Of a DNA stretch of 64,000 nt, positions 46,353-59,929 are shown piece by piece (the first letter of the stretch is position 1; each line of letters opens with the position of its first letter). The stretch is taken from positions 49,778,634 through 49,842,633 of the forward strand of contig OZ026629.1 in the NCBI GenBank assembly GCA_964020975.1, read 5' to 3'. A program made the translations under genes and the position numbers. This DNA comes from Hermodice carunculata. Its lineage: Eukaryota > Annelida > Polychaeta > Eunicida > Amphinomidae. The notes beneath the pieces were generated by a model. The model saw only the letters and a list, made by a program, of their open reading frames with translations, did no database searches and was not told the DNA's origin.

Positions 46353-48585
46353 CCTGATAGTCTGTGTATTATTATTTATTTGAAACTCGTCAATCCAAAA
46401 ATCCACAAATCGGTAAAATATGGTAAAGGCTGACCGAAATAGAGGAATGATTTACCAAACAAGCGCACAGTGAGACACTGCACACTAACGACGAGTTCAA
46501 GAAAGCTGTAGAATCAAGCCCGGGCCCTGTCTGTGTCCGCTGCACTGACCAGTCTCAATCAGTCAAAAGTTGACAATATTGGTGCTGTCTCTCTTACAAA
46601 AAAATATAACATACAAATACATGATTGCTTCCTTTCAATGCTGCTATCTATTGGCTGCAGCAAGGAAGCTTACAGTAAAGAGAGCAGATTCTGTTTTACT
46701 CAGGACCAGAGCTTCTATGATAAAAGTATCAACTTGAGAAAACAACAAGGTTTAGAAAAGTCATTCTTTAAGCTTTAAAACATGCAAAATGCTAACGTAT
46801 AGAAAGCTTCATTAGGTTGTTAGAAATTGTGTTATTTCTGAATGGTAAAGCATAGGCTCCAAGTTATTTCCCCCCAGGAGATGTTCCTGATTTATTAGTA
46901 GGAGATTGCGCGGACGATGGGGGGAGGGTTTTGGAGCGGGGCGTGCCCCCTCCCGACGCGAGACACTTTTGTAAATATACAGTTAAAATGGTGCATTCTG
47001 GTGGTTTCAAATTTACAAAAATCAGCTGTAAGAAAGTGAATATGAACACGCTTTTAAAATGCTGTTAACCAGAGTCAGTTAGCAGTAAATACACAAAAGC
47101 ACAAAGAATTCATGCAAAATGTCACTTTTTTACGAAGAAAAAAAAAAGATAATTCGGGAGTTTGTTTTTTTTTAGAATTCGATGATCGGGAGACTTTACA
47201 GAAATGCGTTAAATGTCTGGAGACCTCCCGGAAATTCGGGAGTTTTGGACTCTCTGGTAAAGTAACAAGACTGGTACAAGTGCCCTCATCATGGTAGCGG
47301 CATAGTTCGGTTGCCCAGCTTCTGAGAGGACCAAAGCAGGTCTGCAGCTGATGAATATCACCCATTCTTACCTTTTTTGTCTGCCAGATTAAGATCTGAA
47401 ACCGAACTTAAAAGTAGTTAAGGTGTACCGGTATCTAAGCAGTTTTCTTTCTTGCTCCTTTCATGATCTGGTGATCATCATCATTGTTTATTTGAACGTC
47501 TGTTCATTTGCTCATTTAGTGGGAAGGAAACAGCAAGAAAGCTTTAATAACTAGTGATATACAAATCAAAATTAGTTACGAGGCGTATTGCAAACATATG
47601 CTTGCCTGCCAGGCCCCACGTCTCTGACTGACGATTGTTAGTAAATAAGAAAGTAGGAAGACAGATCTTAGAATTTACATTAGAAGGGGTGCAACGGTTC
47701 CCATTGTGTTGTAGAGGATATTTTGCGGGAAAGAAAATTGTAGGGTCTTTTGACTTTCGGATCCTCAGTTCTGACATTTTGAGACCACTGGAGGATCCTC
47801 ACACCATGCCGTCATGCAGGGTGTGAACGTTTTACAATTTGTTCAGTTTTGCCAATGCCACAAATTGTGCGCATTAGTTGTGTGCAGTGCAGACAGTGAA
47901 GAAGACACTTAAACAGGTCTGCATGGATCCACAAATTTTAAATTAATCCTGAACACTGCAAATTGTGAAATCTGAGTGTATTTTCTGATAACACAATATA
48001 TTGAAACACATTTAAATCCCAAACAGATTAAAATGAAACTTGCAGTGCAACAAGCTATGGTGACAACCTTCATGAAGTTAAAATATTAATTGTGCAGAAT
48101 TTCCGATTCTATACAAAAAAATGAGAAATTAAAGTCTAGCACTTCTGGACCTGAAAAACATTGTCTAGGTCCTAACTTCTAAAATTGTGGGAAAAACATA
48201 AGAAGTTACATGTATTTGGCATTAGACATGGTGAATGAACTGGAATGATGCTTGGGTTGGTCTCAGTATCTCTCTTCCCCTCTCCCATCAGTGACTGAAC
48301 AATGTATTTGGAAGCACCAGATGTGTCACACCAAGAGTGCACCAACTGGGAAAATGATTCTGCATATCGGATTAATAACCACGAGTAAACACAAGGGAAT
48401 AGAACTAAGAGGTTATTTCAACCCTAGTTAACCTTTCAAGTACGCGGGATAAGACTTGTCCCAGCGTTTACATGCTGTAATCGTCATGTCTATGCACTTT
48501 TCCTTGTAAATTAGTTTGAAGGGCTAAATTACGAGAAACAATATTTTTGCTGCTCAAAAATTCCTTTCCAAAAGACAGGGAATAT
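46350..48585. other. No gene recognised
   Basis: Some short open stretches look protein-like, such as 47635-47826 (RQILEFTLEGVQRFPLCC...). None has a recognised motif or a clean exon frame. The remainder is AT-rich unique-looking sequence. Confidence 0.4.
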
Positions 48586-48589
48586 GTTA

Positions 48590-50265
48590 TTGTATCTTCA
48601 TAGACTTTTAAACAGCATTTGATTCAATAAGACATGATTTGGTTTTTCATATTCAACAGTGGAGTAACTTACACTGTAAGGTCTTCGATGTTTTTAAATC
48701 AAAATGTAATCAATTAAAAGTTTGCGTATTAACAGAAGGAAGTTTAACCTTTTTCAGTGTACTGTTGGTACTCGACAAGGATGTGAGCTGAGTCCTCTTT
48801 CATTTACTCGTTTTATAAATGAATATGTTAATCTATTACATAACAATGAGTGTCATGGAATCTTAACAGATCCTGAATTACTTAGCTTGTTCTTACCACG
48901 TCATGGCGGTATGGTAAACATATGCATAGCAGAGGCGGCACAAAATAAACAAAAAACCAAAAACAAAACAAAACAAAACAACCTCCCCCCCCCCAAAAAA
49001 AAAAAAACACTCTTGTCCAATTCCGTGAGGAATTTGGTAGGCCTATGAAGGTTAATTTAGAGAAAACAAAGTTCTTTGGGTATTTCGCAGAGGAGGCAAA
49101 GTGGAACATGCTGAAAAATGATTCTATGGCGGTGCTTTGATTGATAAAGTACCTCAATATAAATTTATGGGTGTTCTATTTTTTCTGAAGTTTATCATGA
49201 AGTAACTACAAAAATAAGCTGGCTTCACAGGCAACAAAAGCAATGTTTACATTAAAACGTTTTATTACGATGTACGGTATCAGTATGGAAAAATCTCTAT
49301 AGATACTTATTTGATCATATGATAACACTAATTTTGTACGGTTCTGAAATATAGAGGTAAAAATGTGCGAAACAGATTGAAAAGGTGCACCTACACTTTT
49401 GTAAATACATTTTGAATGTCAGATCTAATGTGAGCCCCGTAGCAGTTTAAGGAGAACTGGAGAGATACCCATTATCAGTAACTTAATAAATACTGAATCC
49501 ACATAATTAAAATGCATAGACATATCCGAAAAGGTGTTATGAAATGTTACATAATCTAGACGAAAATGGCAAAATTACACGGGCTTCACATGCAGTGCAT
49601 TAGGAAATTATTGTTGCTTGGGTTTTGGTTTAAAAGCATGGCTGACGCAGGGAGTGGGGATAGAGTGATGTAAAATAGTTTTTGCTGGAAGTACAGTCCA
49701 GACTAAGAGATACAGCAAAACAAGAGTGGATAGATAAGTTTCAGGAAGACACTAAACTCACTTGGCTATTAATGATCAAGCATGAATTTAATATTTAACC
49801 TTAACTAAATGTGGTGACTGTGCAAAGATACAGGATCCTTTTAAGTAACACAAAATGAGCGTCTCACAGTTTAAGCATTGAAACTAGTAGATATGAAAGG
49901 ATACCTCAAGATGAAAGGCAATGCTTATACTGTAAGCTTGAAGTACAGAAATGTGAAGATCAATTTCATCAAGGATGGTAGAGAGAGGTATGCCTCTACC
50001 CTCCTTGATTTCATATGACAAGCTAATGTCCACTATACAACATCTATAGACAGAAATATTCTATTTCTACAGCATGCAATTGGTGCACGTTGTAATGCTT
50101 AAGTGCTTATCAGATGAAAATGTGGCAAGAAAGAGCCAAATATCAGGATGGAGTACGTGGAAATTTGACCACTCACACTGCAAATGCATGAAAACAGTAT
50201 TGATCTAATCATGGAATTACTCTGTGCCGGAGGCCTAGTTTCAATAAAGAGAACTGGACTTGAAT
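48590..50265 (+). mobile_element. Decayed LINE with reverse-transcriptase motif
   Basis: Reading fragments include TAFDSIRHDLVF and VGTRQGCELSPLSFTRFINE, a classic LINE reverse-transcriptase block (QGC.LSP.LF). A later fragment is MKVNLEKTKFFG. The 3' end has GTGCCGGAGGCCT...AATAAAG, the same signature as the 31.9-kb LINE, so they belong to one family. An A/C-rich low-complexity insertion lies at about 48945-49010. The element is 5'-truncated with several breaks. Confidence 0.8.
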
Positions 50266-50319
50266 TGTCCTTTTAAATGCCCCCCCCCCACTTCACTTTC
50301 ACTTCGAAAGGTTCTAGAA

Positions 50320-50385
50320 CAAAAAATAAATAAAATAAACACTAACTAAACTAAACTGACTGACTGACTAACTAAACTAACAAAA

Positions 50386-50420
<35 letters not shown>

Positions 50421-50449
50421 GTAAATAGATAAATAAATAAATAAACAAA

Positions 50450-50508
<59 letters not shown>

Positions 50509-50510
50509 AA
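50320..50510 (+). repeat. (AAAT)n microsatellite with CTAAA/ACTG head
   Basis: About 30 AAAT units with a few substitutions (GTAA, AGAT, CAAA) follow a short ACTAA/TGAC run. It may have grown from the A-rich tail of the LINE that ends at about 50265. Confidence 0.95.
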
Positions 50511-50583
50511 GTGTTTAAATATTCATTTTGCCCATATTTTACTAGTCACCATAATAGTCTAAACAACGATTCACAACTAAGGT

Positions 50584-50773
50584 TCATTTCACTATAATGT
50601 GTTTATTATCAAAGGATAAAAGAGTGAATAATTTTCGTATCATGTGTATTGCCATTTGCAACAGAAGACAGTACTCATGCACATGTCTGGGTACACACGA
50701 TTCCAACAGTTGTGCAGCTTGTATCCATTCTGACTTCACTAAAACTTCACCATCTTTCCCAAACAAGCCTGGA
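50584..50773 (-). CDS. Possible terminal coding exon, unknown protein
   Basis: A 190-base open stretch follows a strong pyrimidine-rich acceptor (TATTTTTCAG) and ends with TGA. It reads PGLFGKDGEVLVKSEWIQAA, then QLLESCVPRHVHEYC and about 26 further residues. The composition looks protein-like and differs from the surrounding AT-rich, repeat-rich DNA. I do not recognise the family. No other exon of the same gene was found at higher coordinates, so this could be chance. Confidence 0.3.
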
Positions 50774-51649
50774 CTGAAAAATAAAATAAAATAAAATAAG
50801 ATAAAACAACTCTGATAACATGTTTTACAAGTATTTATTGACTTATGATTCAATTAAGTTCAGAGTGAGGAGAGATCATCATTATCAATATCAAGTAAAC
50901 AGACATGGTCCAGATACCATTAGAGACACAACAGCATTGAAAAAATGCAAGTCCTGCATCAACACAATTTTGTTGCTTGGCACCCAAGTTCTTGGTATAA
51001 CCTGCACTTTATGCCTCGTACAAGCTGGTGTCCAAGACTACAGAGGCACTATGCCTTGTCCGCATCATTGTAATTTAAATCCTTCATCTCTAAAAACAGT
51101 CAACATTTCCAAGATGCCAAAAATTTATCTGTTTCACTGTTTCTATCCACTTGATTGTTCATGGAATAATTTTGAAGGACAATTGTTGACGAGCCCTGTC
51201 ACCACAGGTTTTAAGCTAATGACTTTCCAGAGTGCAGGTTATCCTTACTCAGTTCCCAACTCATGCTAGAGAAGGCTGTGGACTTCAACTGTAATCCAAG
51301 GGGAAAGGATTGATGAGGAAAACAAGTATACCACAATGTTGAAATACTGTGACAGAGATTCTTGGCTTTTTTTTTTTTTTTTGTTGGTATGGTTAACATC
51401 AGATCCGTTACACATCCAAAATAAACTTTGTTAAGATACATTTGAAACAACCATGAGCAGCACCACTGCACATGCTACCAAAGCAAATCATACAGACTTC
51501 CAATATGTGCTGGTTACCAATATTATGCACGATGATCTGTGTAGCACTACAAAACTGTGGTTTTCACATCACGTGTGCCATATAGTGAATTATAACACAC
51601 CATATGGGCGGGGTACCCTGCTTCCTGCATAACTACATCTGTGTATAAT

Positions 51650-52290
51650 CCCCAAAGAATCACAGTCTAGCCTTGGAGGTACCTTGTCCTGTGGAATAAA
51701 CATATCTTTATGCTTTGTACAGTAGACCAGCAAGGTCTCTAATGTTCCTGCTCTCTGCTCTTAGAAAAAAAAATATGTCAACAGAGATACCCTGCTCTGC
51801 GGATATTAAATATTATCTTAAAATGCTCTATCAAACTGAACAATGTCTTGAGGGACCCCACTCAGTGCATTAACATCTTTATGATCTAACAAAATAAAAC
51901 AGCAATGTCTTGCAGTACCTTGCACTGCTTATTACTTATCTTTATGCTCCCCAAAGCAAAACAGCAATGTCTTAATGTACATCACCCTCAGCACTGTTGG
52001 CTTTTGTGCTTCCCCAAAGTAAAATAGCAATATCTTAATGTACGTCACTCTCTGCATTGTTATCTTTTGTGCTTCCCCAAAGTAAAATAGCAATGTCTTA
52101 ATGTACGTCACTCTCTGCATTGTTATCTTTTCTGCCCCCCCCCCCCCCCCCCCCCCCAAGTAAAATAGCAATGCCTTGGGGTACCCTGCTACTCTGGTTG
52201 CTTTTCAGGAGCACAGCTATCTTTCTATGCTCCCCAACGTGGAGCAGCAACATCTTGTCATTCCACTGGGATTACTGGTGCAGGACTAAA
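51650..52290 (+). repeat. Tandem repeat of about 63 bp with a C23 run
   Basis: The unit is AAATAGCAATGTCTTAATGT followed by ACGTCACTCTCTGCATTG and a TTATCTTTTGTGCTTCCCC part. The clearest copies are at 51964, 52027 and 52090, with older degenerate copies on both sides. Poly-C at 52135-52157 lies in the third unit's CCCC spot. Confidence 0.8.
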
Positions 52291-52299
52291 AATTGCCTG

Positions 52300-55200
52300 T
52301 GAGGCATACTCTACTCAATCGTTTCTTTTTAATCTTCCCAGGAAGCACAAGCTTGCTTTGAAGGCAATAGAAAGACCTGAATCTGCATGAACAAGACCAA
52401 GCCATGGTCAAATAAAAAGGTGCAACACAGCAGCTGTGAATGAACATAGCTGATTTGATGAAAATTTATGACACTGCACCATAATGCAGGACAATGATAC
52501 AACTTTTGATTTACAATGGTACCTTCTATTTGAGGCCACCCCTACCACCAGCAAAAAGCCAGTCTGAAATTGACGGTAAATTAACAAAAAATAGCCGTGC
52601 GTCTTTAAATGTACTCTTGAATAGCTATGCAATCTCTTGTTTGAGGTGGTCCTTACATCAGACACCACTGTTGTCACTCTGTACAACTCTACACTTCAAT
52701 ACAATGTTGACAAGGCTAAAAAAATAGAAGCTATATCTAGAACTGGATTTCATCATTTCAATTGAAAAAAAAAAAAAGCTCTATGGAAATGTACTGCATA
52801 TGACACTTAACAATTGCCAATATGGTTGACCACTGAAAGTTGACTGTGTACATTTTAGCTGTCAATATGTACAGCAATGTTGGCACACTGCTTGACGCAC
52901 AAGCAATAACAAATAGGTCAGTTCTCTTATATGTGTATGCAGGTGCAAGAGTATGGCAAAATGACTGTACAGAGATGTGCCATGGATCGGTATACACTGA
53001 AAGTCAATGGAGGAAACAATACACTGTCCACCTACTGGAAACCTGGAATGCCATACTTGTACTTGTAAAAGGAAATGAGGATTAATCCTTTCCCCTCAAA
53101 CTGACTTGATGTTAAACATGTCATCTACCTCAAGGTTTTTCTTTCAGTTTCTCATTAACAGACAACTCGCTTGAGAAATGTTGACAAGATCTCACCATAT
53201 AGAGAGCAAGGGGTCTACAGCTTTCCTTGTGCAGAAATATGCCCAGCCACCCAAGGGAAGTCAATACCTAAATCCAAGGGGCAGAAGGTCAAGGCATCAT
53301 AATATGAAAAGTATCCACCTCTGGGTGTTCTTTTGTGCATTGTGGGGGCAGTCCAGGGTGGGAGTAGTGGGCGATTATACACGAGTTTGTCAAAAGCCAT
53401 GCTCCATGAGGCACAGGCAGCTGTTAGTTTATCATGTACACTTTGTGTGAATCAATCTCTACTTGGCCCCATGATCACAACTTCCATCACTGTTGCCGTA
53501 TGCATACATGCAAGGTATTCTGACCATACTTAGGGGTGAGTTGTCCATATCAGCTGGGACTGGTATGACACATGTATCTTGATGCTGCACCCAGGCAGCC
53601 TTTGATGGAGTCATATAAAGGTAACAGAAGGACAAAGAATGAATCAGACGGGTAGCATGCATCACTTTCCTCCTTCCTCTCCCATAATTTGTGTAAATAA
53701 GCATGGCCCATTGGGCCATTTATACAGTGTAAGATACAATGTGTAATAAGCAAAAATCAATGTAAAAGTATGGAAACCAAGACTATTTTTTTTTTTCATG
53801 AAGCTCAGCGTAATCATCTGCAGTGCAATCACTCATAGGATGGAGATCAATCTGTGACCATTCTTGGTCAAGTTTAATTTTACTTTTTTACAACATATAT
53901 CTAAAGACTGTGTGTTTGAGTAACAGAGATTGTAATAACACAGAAGACACCTGCTACTGATGACAAGATCGCTTTGTCAGTGAAACAAACAAAACAGGCT
54001 ATTTACACTAAACATACTTTTTTCAGTTGTTTATTGATTTTACTGATTTTTTTCCAGTTTGTATGAAAATGGTGAACTGATGTGGAACAAATTTCTTACA
54101 ATACTTAATCTCTGAAGCTATACAGAACAAGAGAAATAAACATTGGTGACTTCACAAGAAAAGCAACCAGGTGCTGTTCATATTATGTACATGTATTTCA
54201 GGTATGTACAGGTATCTATATAATATCAAAATGTATGTCTCGCCACTTTGTTTCCTGCTAATATTAACAAAAATTAATTGTGTGACAATTGGGACAAGTA
54301 AGAAGCCGCATTAGCTGTGCAAACCTGTGTTTTTGGTCTACAAGAAAGGCCCATTTGAGTAACAGCAGTGATAAATATGTAAAATATATATATTAAACCT
54401 GCAAATTCCCTGTCACACTGTTTCAGCTGAAACACCGATACACATAGTCCACCTGATAATTGTCCATGACTAAATCAACATGTACATTTCAGTCTGAAAC
54501 TTGACACATTTTTCAAAATGATGATAAACATTGATGATTACCACAGGATAAGCACAGAGACAATGTTCCCATTCACCCTTTGGGTTTCAGCTCTGTCGTT
54601 TAGCTGTTGCAAATGATGCCAAGTTATACTGGGACCCTCTGTTTATGTATCAGTGGCCATTGTACCCTGTTTACATGCACTCTACAGTAATTTAACCCTT
54701 TCCCCCTTTAATTAAGGCCAAGTCAACAGCTTTCCTTGGTATGTGATCTTGATACGTCTCATCTACAATTCTACATCAAAATGTTTCTCACTGCTCTGTT
54801 ACTGTTGAAATTGGTGAAAAACACTGAAGCAGATGACATTTTTTGACCAGCCACTTTCGACCTGTTTAAGGGTTAAAGGGTTAAACACAAGAAAACTTAC
54901 GAGGCTATTCCAATGCATACATGTATCAAATATAGGTTTGATAAAAGCTGTCTCACATCCTTCAGTGAAAATGTAATCTTTTCACACTGGTGATCAAAAA
55001 AACAAGTGCTTGATTAATAAAAAATTACTTTCCTCTCCTAGCATCTAGTACATAACAGTTAACTCAATTAAAACATACATAACAGTTAAATCAGGACATG
55101 AAATTCCTAAATTTTTGCCCTTTACCCTCTCACATATCCCACTCCCAAAAACTGGGTTTACCAGGTTTCAAAAGGCCGTATGGAAATTTCAGTTTAAGTA

Positions 55201-58200
55201 ACTGTGTGAAGCCATGTCTGCTTATGATTTTCATCTTCCTGAAAATGTTGTTCATACTGCTCTCAACAGGTCTCTTAAGTGAAAAATGCATCTTATTACC
55301 TCATTTGAAGGGATTACTTTTGGTATGTTACTATTAACAACAGGGTTGTGCAAAATATGTAGACTATCACTTGCCATGCAGTTACTAGATGTGATGACTT
55401 GCATGCCAAAGTGATTTTTACTTTTGGGAGAGATGATGCTACATTTACTTCCCAGCATCTAACTTGTACAATTATTTGTCGGTTTGCTGGGTTTTTTTTT
55501 ATAATGATGGAATCTGCTCATGATTTAGGAAATGCTCATCTTTCATTTATCACCCTGCAAGTCCACACCTTACCTGCTACATAAAAGATGCATTTTCCTG
55601 CAACTCATTTCACGTATTATCTGGCCATCTATCTTACATAAAATTTGGTTGTTTCATCTTAATTGCAACTATGCCAAGAAGATGAACATACATTTCACAG
55701 GTAGGCACTACAATACAGAGTAGCATGTTACAACCTGGATGGCTGTCATTCACAAAGGATTACCTGAGGAATATAACCTTTGGTCCCAAAACATCAGAAA
55801 GTATTTAACTTCTCTAGCTCTGGTTATCAAGACATTGAGTTGAGTCTGGTGGCCACACTGGTCTTGGCCTCTTGGAAATTGGTACAAGAAAGACATATTT
55901 CTAGTTGGGATTATTTGCATATCTGCCTGACGGGGGGGGGGGGGGGGGGGAAACACCACTCAAAGATTTACTGATTTGTTCACATCAAGTGATTCAAATA
56001 CCCAGATGGACAATTAAAACAGGTTCTGCAGTTGTCCAACCTACATCAGTGTAACTCAGCGTAACATTCTGTAACCATGTAAGTGGTAATTTTGAGCCCA
56101 CAAAATCTGAAGCACAATAATTTCTACCATCCATCTTGGAACATATGGAAAATGAAATTAAAATCACACGGACACAATAAGATGCCAATCTCATAACATT
56201 ATGACCTTCACGGTATCACATGCACAAGTGACTTGATCAGCTAGTATCTGAGTGAACTGTGCAGGCTCCACACAAGAAGCGGCTTGCATCCATCCATATA
56301 ACAAGGGGAAAACTGACCAGACAATTGATTGGTTTAATTTGACACTCACACATGTAGCTTTACGTATTTAATCCCATGTTAGAAGCTACAACATGGCACA
56401 GGAACAGTAGGGTTAAAACTGATCACGACAATCCCCATGACAACACAATCAAGGCAGTCCTTCATAGGAAAATTACTTGTCAAGTGATGCTTACAGATAC
56501 CATCATGACGTGATCAAGTTGAGTTTTCTTGAGTTGCTGACAACTGACCATACGTGACCTGACTGCTGCAAACATTCGTAGAATGCATTTTCTTCTGCTC
56601 ATGTTTAGATTTTCCATAACAACCAAATCTTGCACTTCGACAATATAAAGACTTGGTTTCCACCTTCAATTTAAAAAAAAAAAAAGTTCCTATAATAATC
56701 ACAGTCACTGTGAAAACCTAGAGTTGTACTGGACACAATATACATTCTTCACATGCAAATGGACTGATCGGTTTCAACTTATTTCATTAAGCAATCAGGG
56801 TACAGGTTTGCCCCTATACAACACCCCCTCTTGTACAATGGACTGATTATTCTGTCATCACCAACCAAACCTTCAGAGCACAGTCAAATAATATATAAAA
56901 GTAAGCAGTAAAAAGTTGGGAGCTAACTAAAAATGATACAATAGGACTGACAAACATATAGGTAACATGCTGTAGAAAAATCTGCCATTGTAGTTGAATG
57001 TGATTAGCACTCTTTGTACAGTATTTGTGCACCTAGCATTTAACACAGTCTACTTAAGTAACAAGTTCTACCAATGTACTTCAGGCATTACTTCTGCAGT
57101 TTGAAATCATGACTTGACTCCCAGTCGAAAGAATTTCCCATCTCTCTCAGTCAAATCTGTCTGTTCTTCATGAAGTATAAAAGCCCTCCCCTTTATGTAC
57201 ATTACCCTTAAAAGTTGGTTTGTGAAGACAAGCAGACAGACAAACAAGTGATGCAGATAATAACTAGTAATAAAAGTTACAAACATGCAGTACAACTTCC
57301 AAACCAGCATTGGCTTTGATAAACCATTCCATCTCCCACATGCTTCTTTCCTTTTCCTGTTTGGAAAGAAGCCAAAAATGTCAGGGAACACAAACAATGA
57401 AATTCAACATGTGTGTTGGTACTATCATGAGATCACTGCAAGTGACAATTCCCATAATATTTATTTACACTATTGGCACACAGTCCAGTATGGTATGTGT
57501 AGGTATATAGATATCACAGCAAAGTTGATCATGTCCCAATAACATACAGGTGAGAACAAAGGTATGCCTTGGGCTAGGTCAGCGCTGGCCTTTCACACCA
57601 GCAAGTCATATAATCACTCCTTGTCAGCAGTTCATATACATTTTTGCAATAGAGTCAATTCTCTGACAATGAAGCAAAATCCATTACATTCTATGGCATC
57701 TGTTTGGGTGACCTGACAGTCAAGGCTGTGGCCCATGCATACACAGTCAGCAGAGTGGTGGGTTTTGGCGAGGATAATGCTGAAGCTCAGTGCTTGCTGG
57801 CCACCGTGGTTGCACTGTTACTTGCCATATCTGCAAGAAAAATCAATAGTTATCTTTACATTTATCAGGAAATCCTAACTACCTAAACACGTAATCAATC
57901 ATACATGAAGAATGTAGATGTCCTGAACTGACAATAAAAAAAATTCAGCAATTCATACAGTCAGAGTCAAAGAAGTATTGATTTGGTTTGTTTGGAAGTG
58001 GGGATAATGCCTGCTGTCTCCCCAGTGCAGCACCCTCAATACACTATTCCCTCACCAAGTCTGTCTACATAGGTAAGTGGAGATGTGGGTGGGGTGGGGT
58101 GGGGTGGGGGAATGGAAAACCCACAAAAATCAGACATTAAATTACTTTGATGTATTCCAATTCTTTTCACCTAAAACATAGGAAACATACAGGATATCAA

Positions 58201-58400
58201 AACCATTTTTTTTTCTATGCAAGAGGATGGGACTAAGGCCTCCTTGTCCCTTACAGATTTCACTCTATCCCTAGCCCATGACCAACTCCTTCTACAAATA
58301 GCATTCCTCTGGAGAGTGTGTCCACACCTTTCTGTTGACCATCGGCATATTATTCTTAGCAAGTACTGCATAACAATACATAGTCCCCCACCAGAGAATA
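52300..58400. other. Six kilobases without a recognisable gene
   Basis: No family-level similarity was recognised on either strand. A somewhat GC-richer stretch at 57700-57830 keeps a frame open (LGDLTVKAVAHAYTVSRVVG...) but has no clear splice boundaries. A G run of 19 lies at 55932-55950. Confidence 0.4.
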
Positions 58401-58409
58401 GAGGACAAG

Positions 58410-59665
58410 TGTGGACGAACAGTTATGCTATAGGAAATATGCCCCGCAGGAGCTAAAACTTCATGGGGTTCAAAAATCAAAATTCAGTTGAAATAGCGCT
58501 TTGCGTCGTAAATTATCGAGATACAAACAAGTGTGGATAGACGGTTATGGTATAGGAAATATGGCCTGGACAAGCTTAAACTTTATGGTGAGTCAAAGCT
58601 CAAGGTCACAGTGTGCTAATTTTGGTGTGCGACACATCCCTATCCTATGAAGTATCCATACACCAAATTTGGTTGCTGTAGGTGTTATGGTATAGGAAAT
58701 ATTGCCTGGACAAGCTAAAACTTAATGGGGGGTTAAAGGTCAAGGTCACAGTGACCCAATTTTGATTTGCGACACACCCTTATCCTATGAAGTGTCCAAA
58801 CACAACATTTGGCAGCTGTAGGTGTGATGGTACATGTATACGAAATAAGGCCCAGACAAACAACGGGGGTCAAAGGTCACAGGGACCCAACTTTGGTGTG
58901 TGACACACCCCTTTCCTATGAAGTGTCCATATACCAAATTTGGTAGCTGTAGGTGTTATAGGAAATATAGCCAAGACTTTATGGGGGCTCAAAAGTCAAG
59001 GTCAATGTCACAGTGACCCAATTTTAGTGCATGATACACCCCTACCCCATAAAGTATTCACCCACCACATTTGGTAGCTGTAGGTGTGATGGTGTACCAA
59101 ATATGGCCCAGACAAGCTAAAACTTTAAGGGGGTCAAAGGTCAAGGGTCATAGTGACCCAATTTTGGTGCACAACACACCATCATTCAATGACGTGTCCA
59201 CACACCAAAGTTGGTAGGTGTGGGTGTTCTGGTATAAGAAATATAGCCCAGAAAAGCTAAATCTTTATGGGGGACAAAGGTCAAGGTCAAGGTGACCCAA
59301 TTTTGGTTTGCTACACACCCCTATCCTATAAAGTATCCACATACCAAATTTTGTAGGTGTAGGTGTTATGGTATAAGAAATATGGCCTGTATAAGGTCAA
59401 AGGTCGCCGTGCCCCAATTTTGGTGTGCAACACACCCCTATCCTATGAAGCGTCCACACACCAAATTTAGTAGCTGCAGGTGTTATGGTATAGGAAATAT
59501 AGCCCAGGCAAGTTAAATCTTTGTGGGGGGTCAAAGGTCGAGGCCACAGTGACCCAATTTTGGTGCACAACACACCCCTACCCCATGAAGTGTCCATCCA
59601 CCAAATTTGGTAGGTGTAGGTGTTATGGTTTAAAAAATGCAGCCCGCACAAGCTTTGCTGGAAGG
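58410..59665 (+). repeat. Tandem repeat of about 137 bp (about nine units) rich in GGTCA
   Basis: Each unit contains variants of GTTATGGTATAGGAAATATG, GGGGTCAAAGGTCAAGGTCA, CAGTGACCCAATTTTGGTG and CCTATCCTATGAAGTGTCC, then CACCAAATTTGGTAG. Units are diverged and spaced about 115-143 bp apart. It ends in GGAAGGACAGATGAATGG, a type of tail also seen at the ends of such arrays in other marine animals. Confidence 0.9.
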
Positions 59666-59743
59666 ACAGATGAATGGAAAGAAGGAGAGAAGTCTTACAA
59701 GTACATTTCTCGATGTAGTAATTACATAAGTCCTAATTTGTGA

Positions 59744-59927
59744 TACAGTGAAACCTGTTTTGGGAGACCACCCCTAGGACAGGCTGTAAAGTGGTCACAT
59801 AAGGCAGGTGGTCTCTTAATGGAGGTGCAATAACATGGGAAAGATAGCAAAGGGGACTTTGGAAATATGGTCTTAAAAGGCAGGTGGTCTTTCATTACAG
59901 TGGTCTCCCAAAACAGGTTTCACTGTA
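59744..59927. mobile_element. Mariner-like MITE with perfect 28-bp terminal repeats
   Basis: The ends TACAGTGAAACCTGTTTTGG (59744) and CCAAAACAGGTTTCACTGTA (ending 59927) are exact inverse copies over 28 bp, each including the TA target. The full length is 184 bp. The perfect ends suggest recent activity. A decayed relative is at 18812-18985. Confidence 0.88.
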
Positions 59928-59929
59928 TA

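Noticed and set aside
51932-52171. Minus-strand frame with repeated LLFYFGEAQK
   Set aside because: It is a translation of the 63-bp tandem repeat, whose length is a multiple of three and so keeps the frame open.
36304-55950. Long G runs at 36304-36320 and 55932-55950 as regulatory G-quadruplexes
   Set aside because: Homopolymers of this kind are common in this DNA and may be assembly-sensitive. There is no context pointing to function.
57704-57886. Possible exon LGDLTVKAVAHAYTVSRVVG
   Set aside because: Better composition than its surroundings, but no clear acceptor or donor and no family recognised. It is left as a note only.
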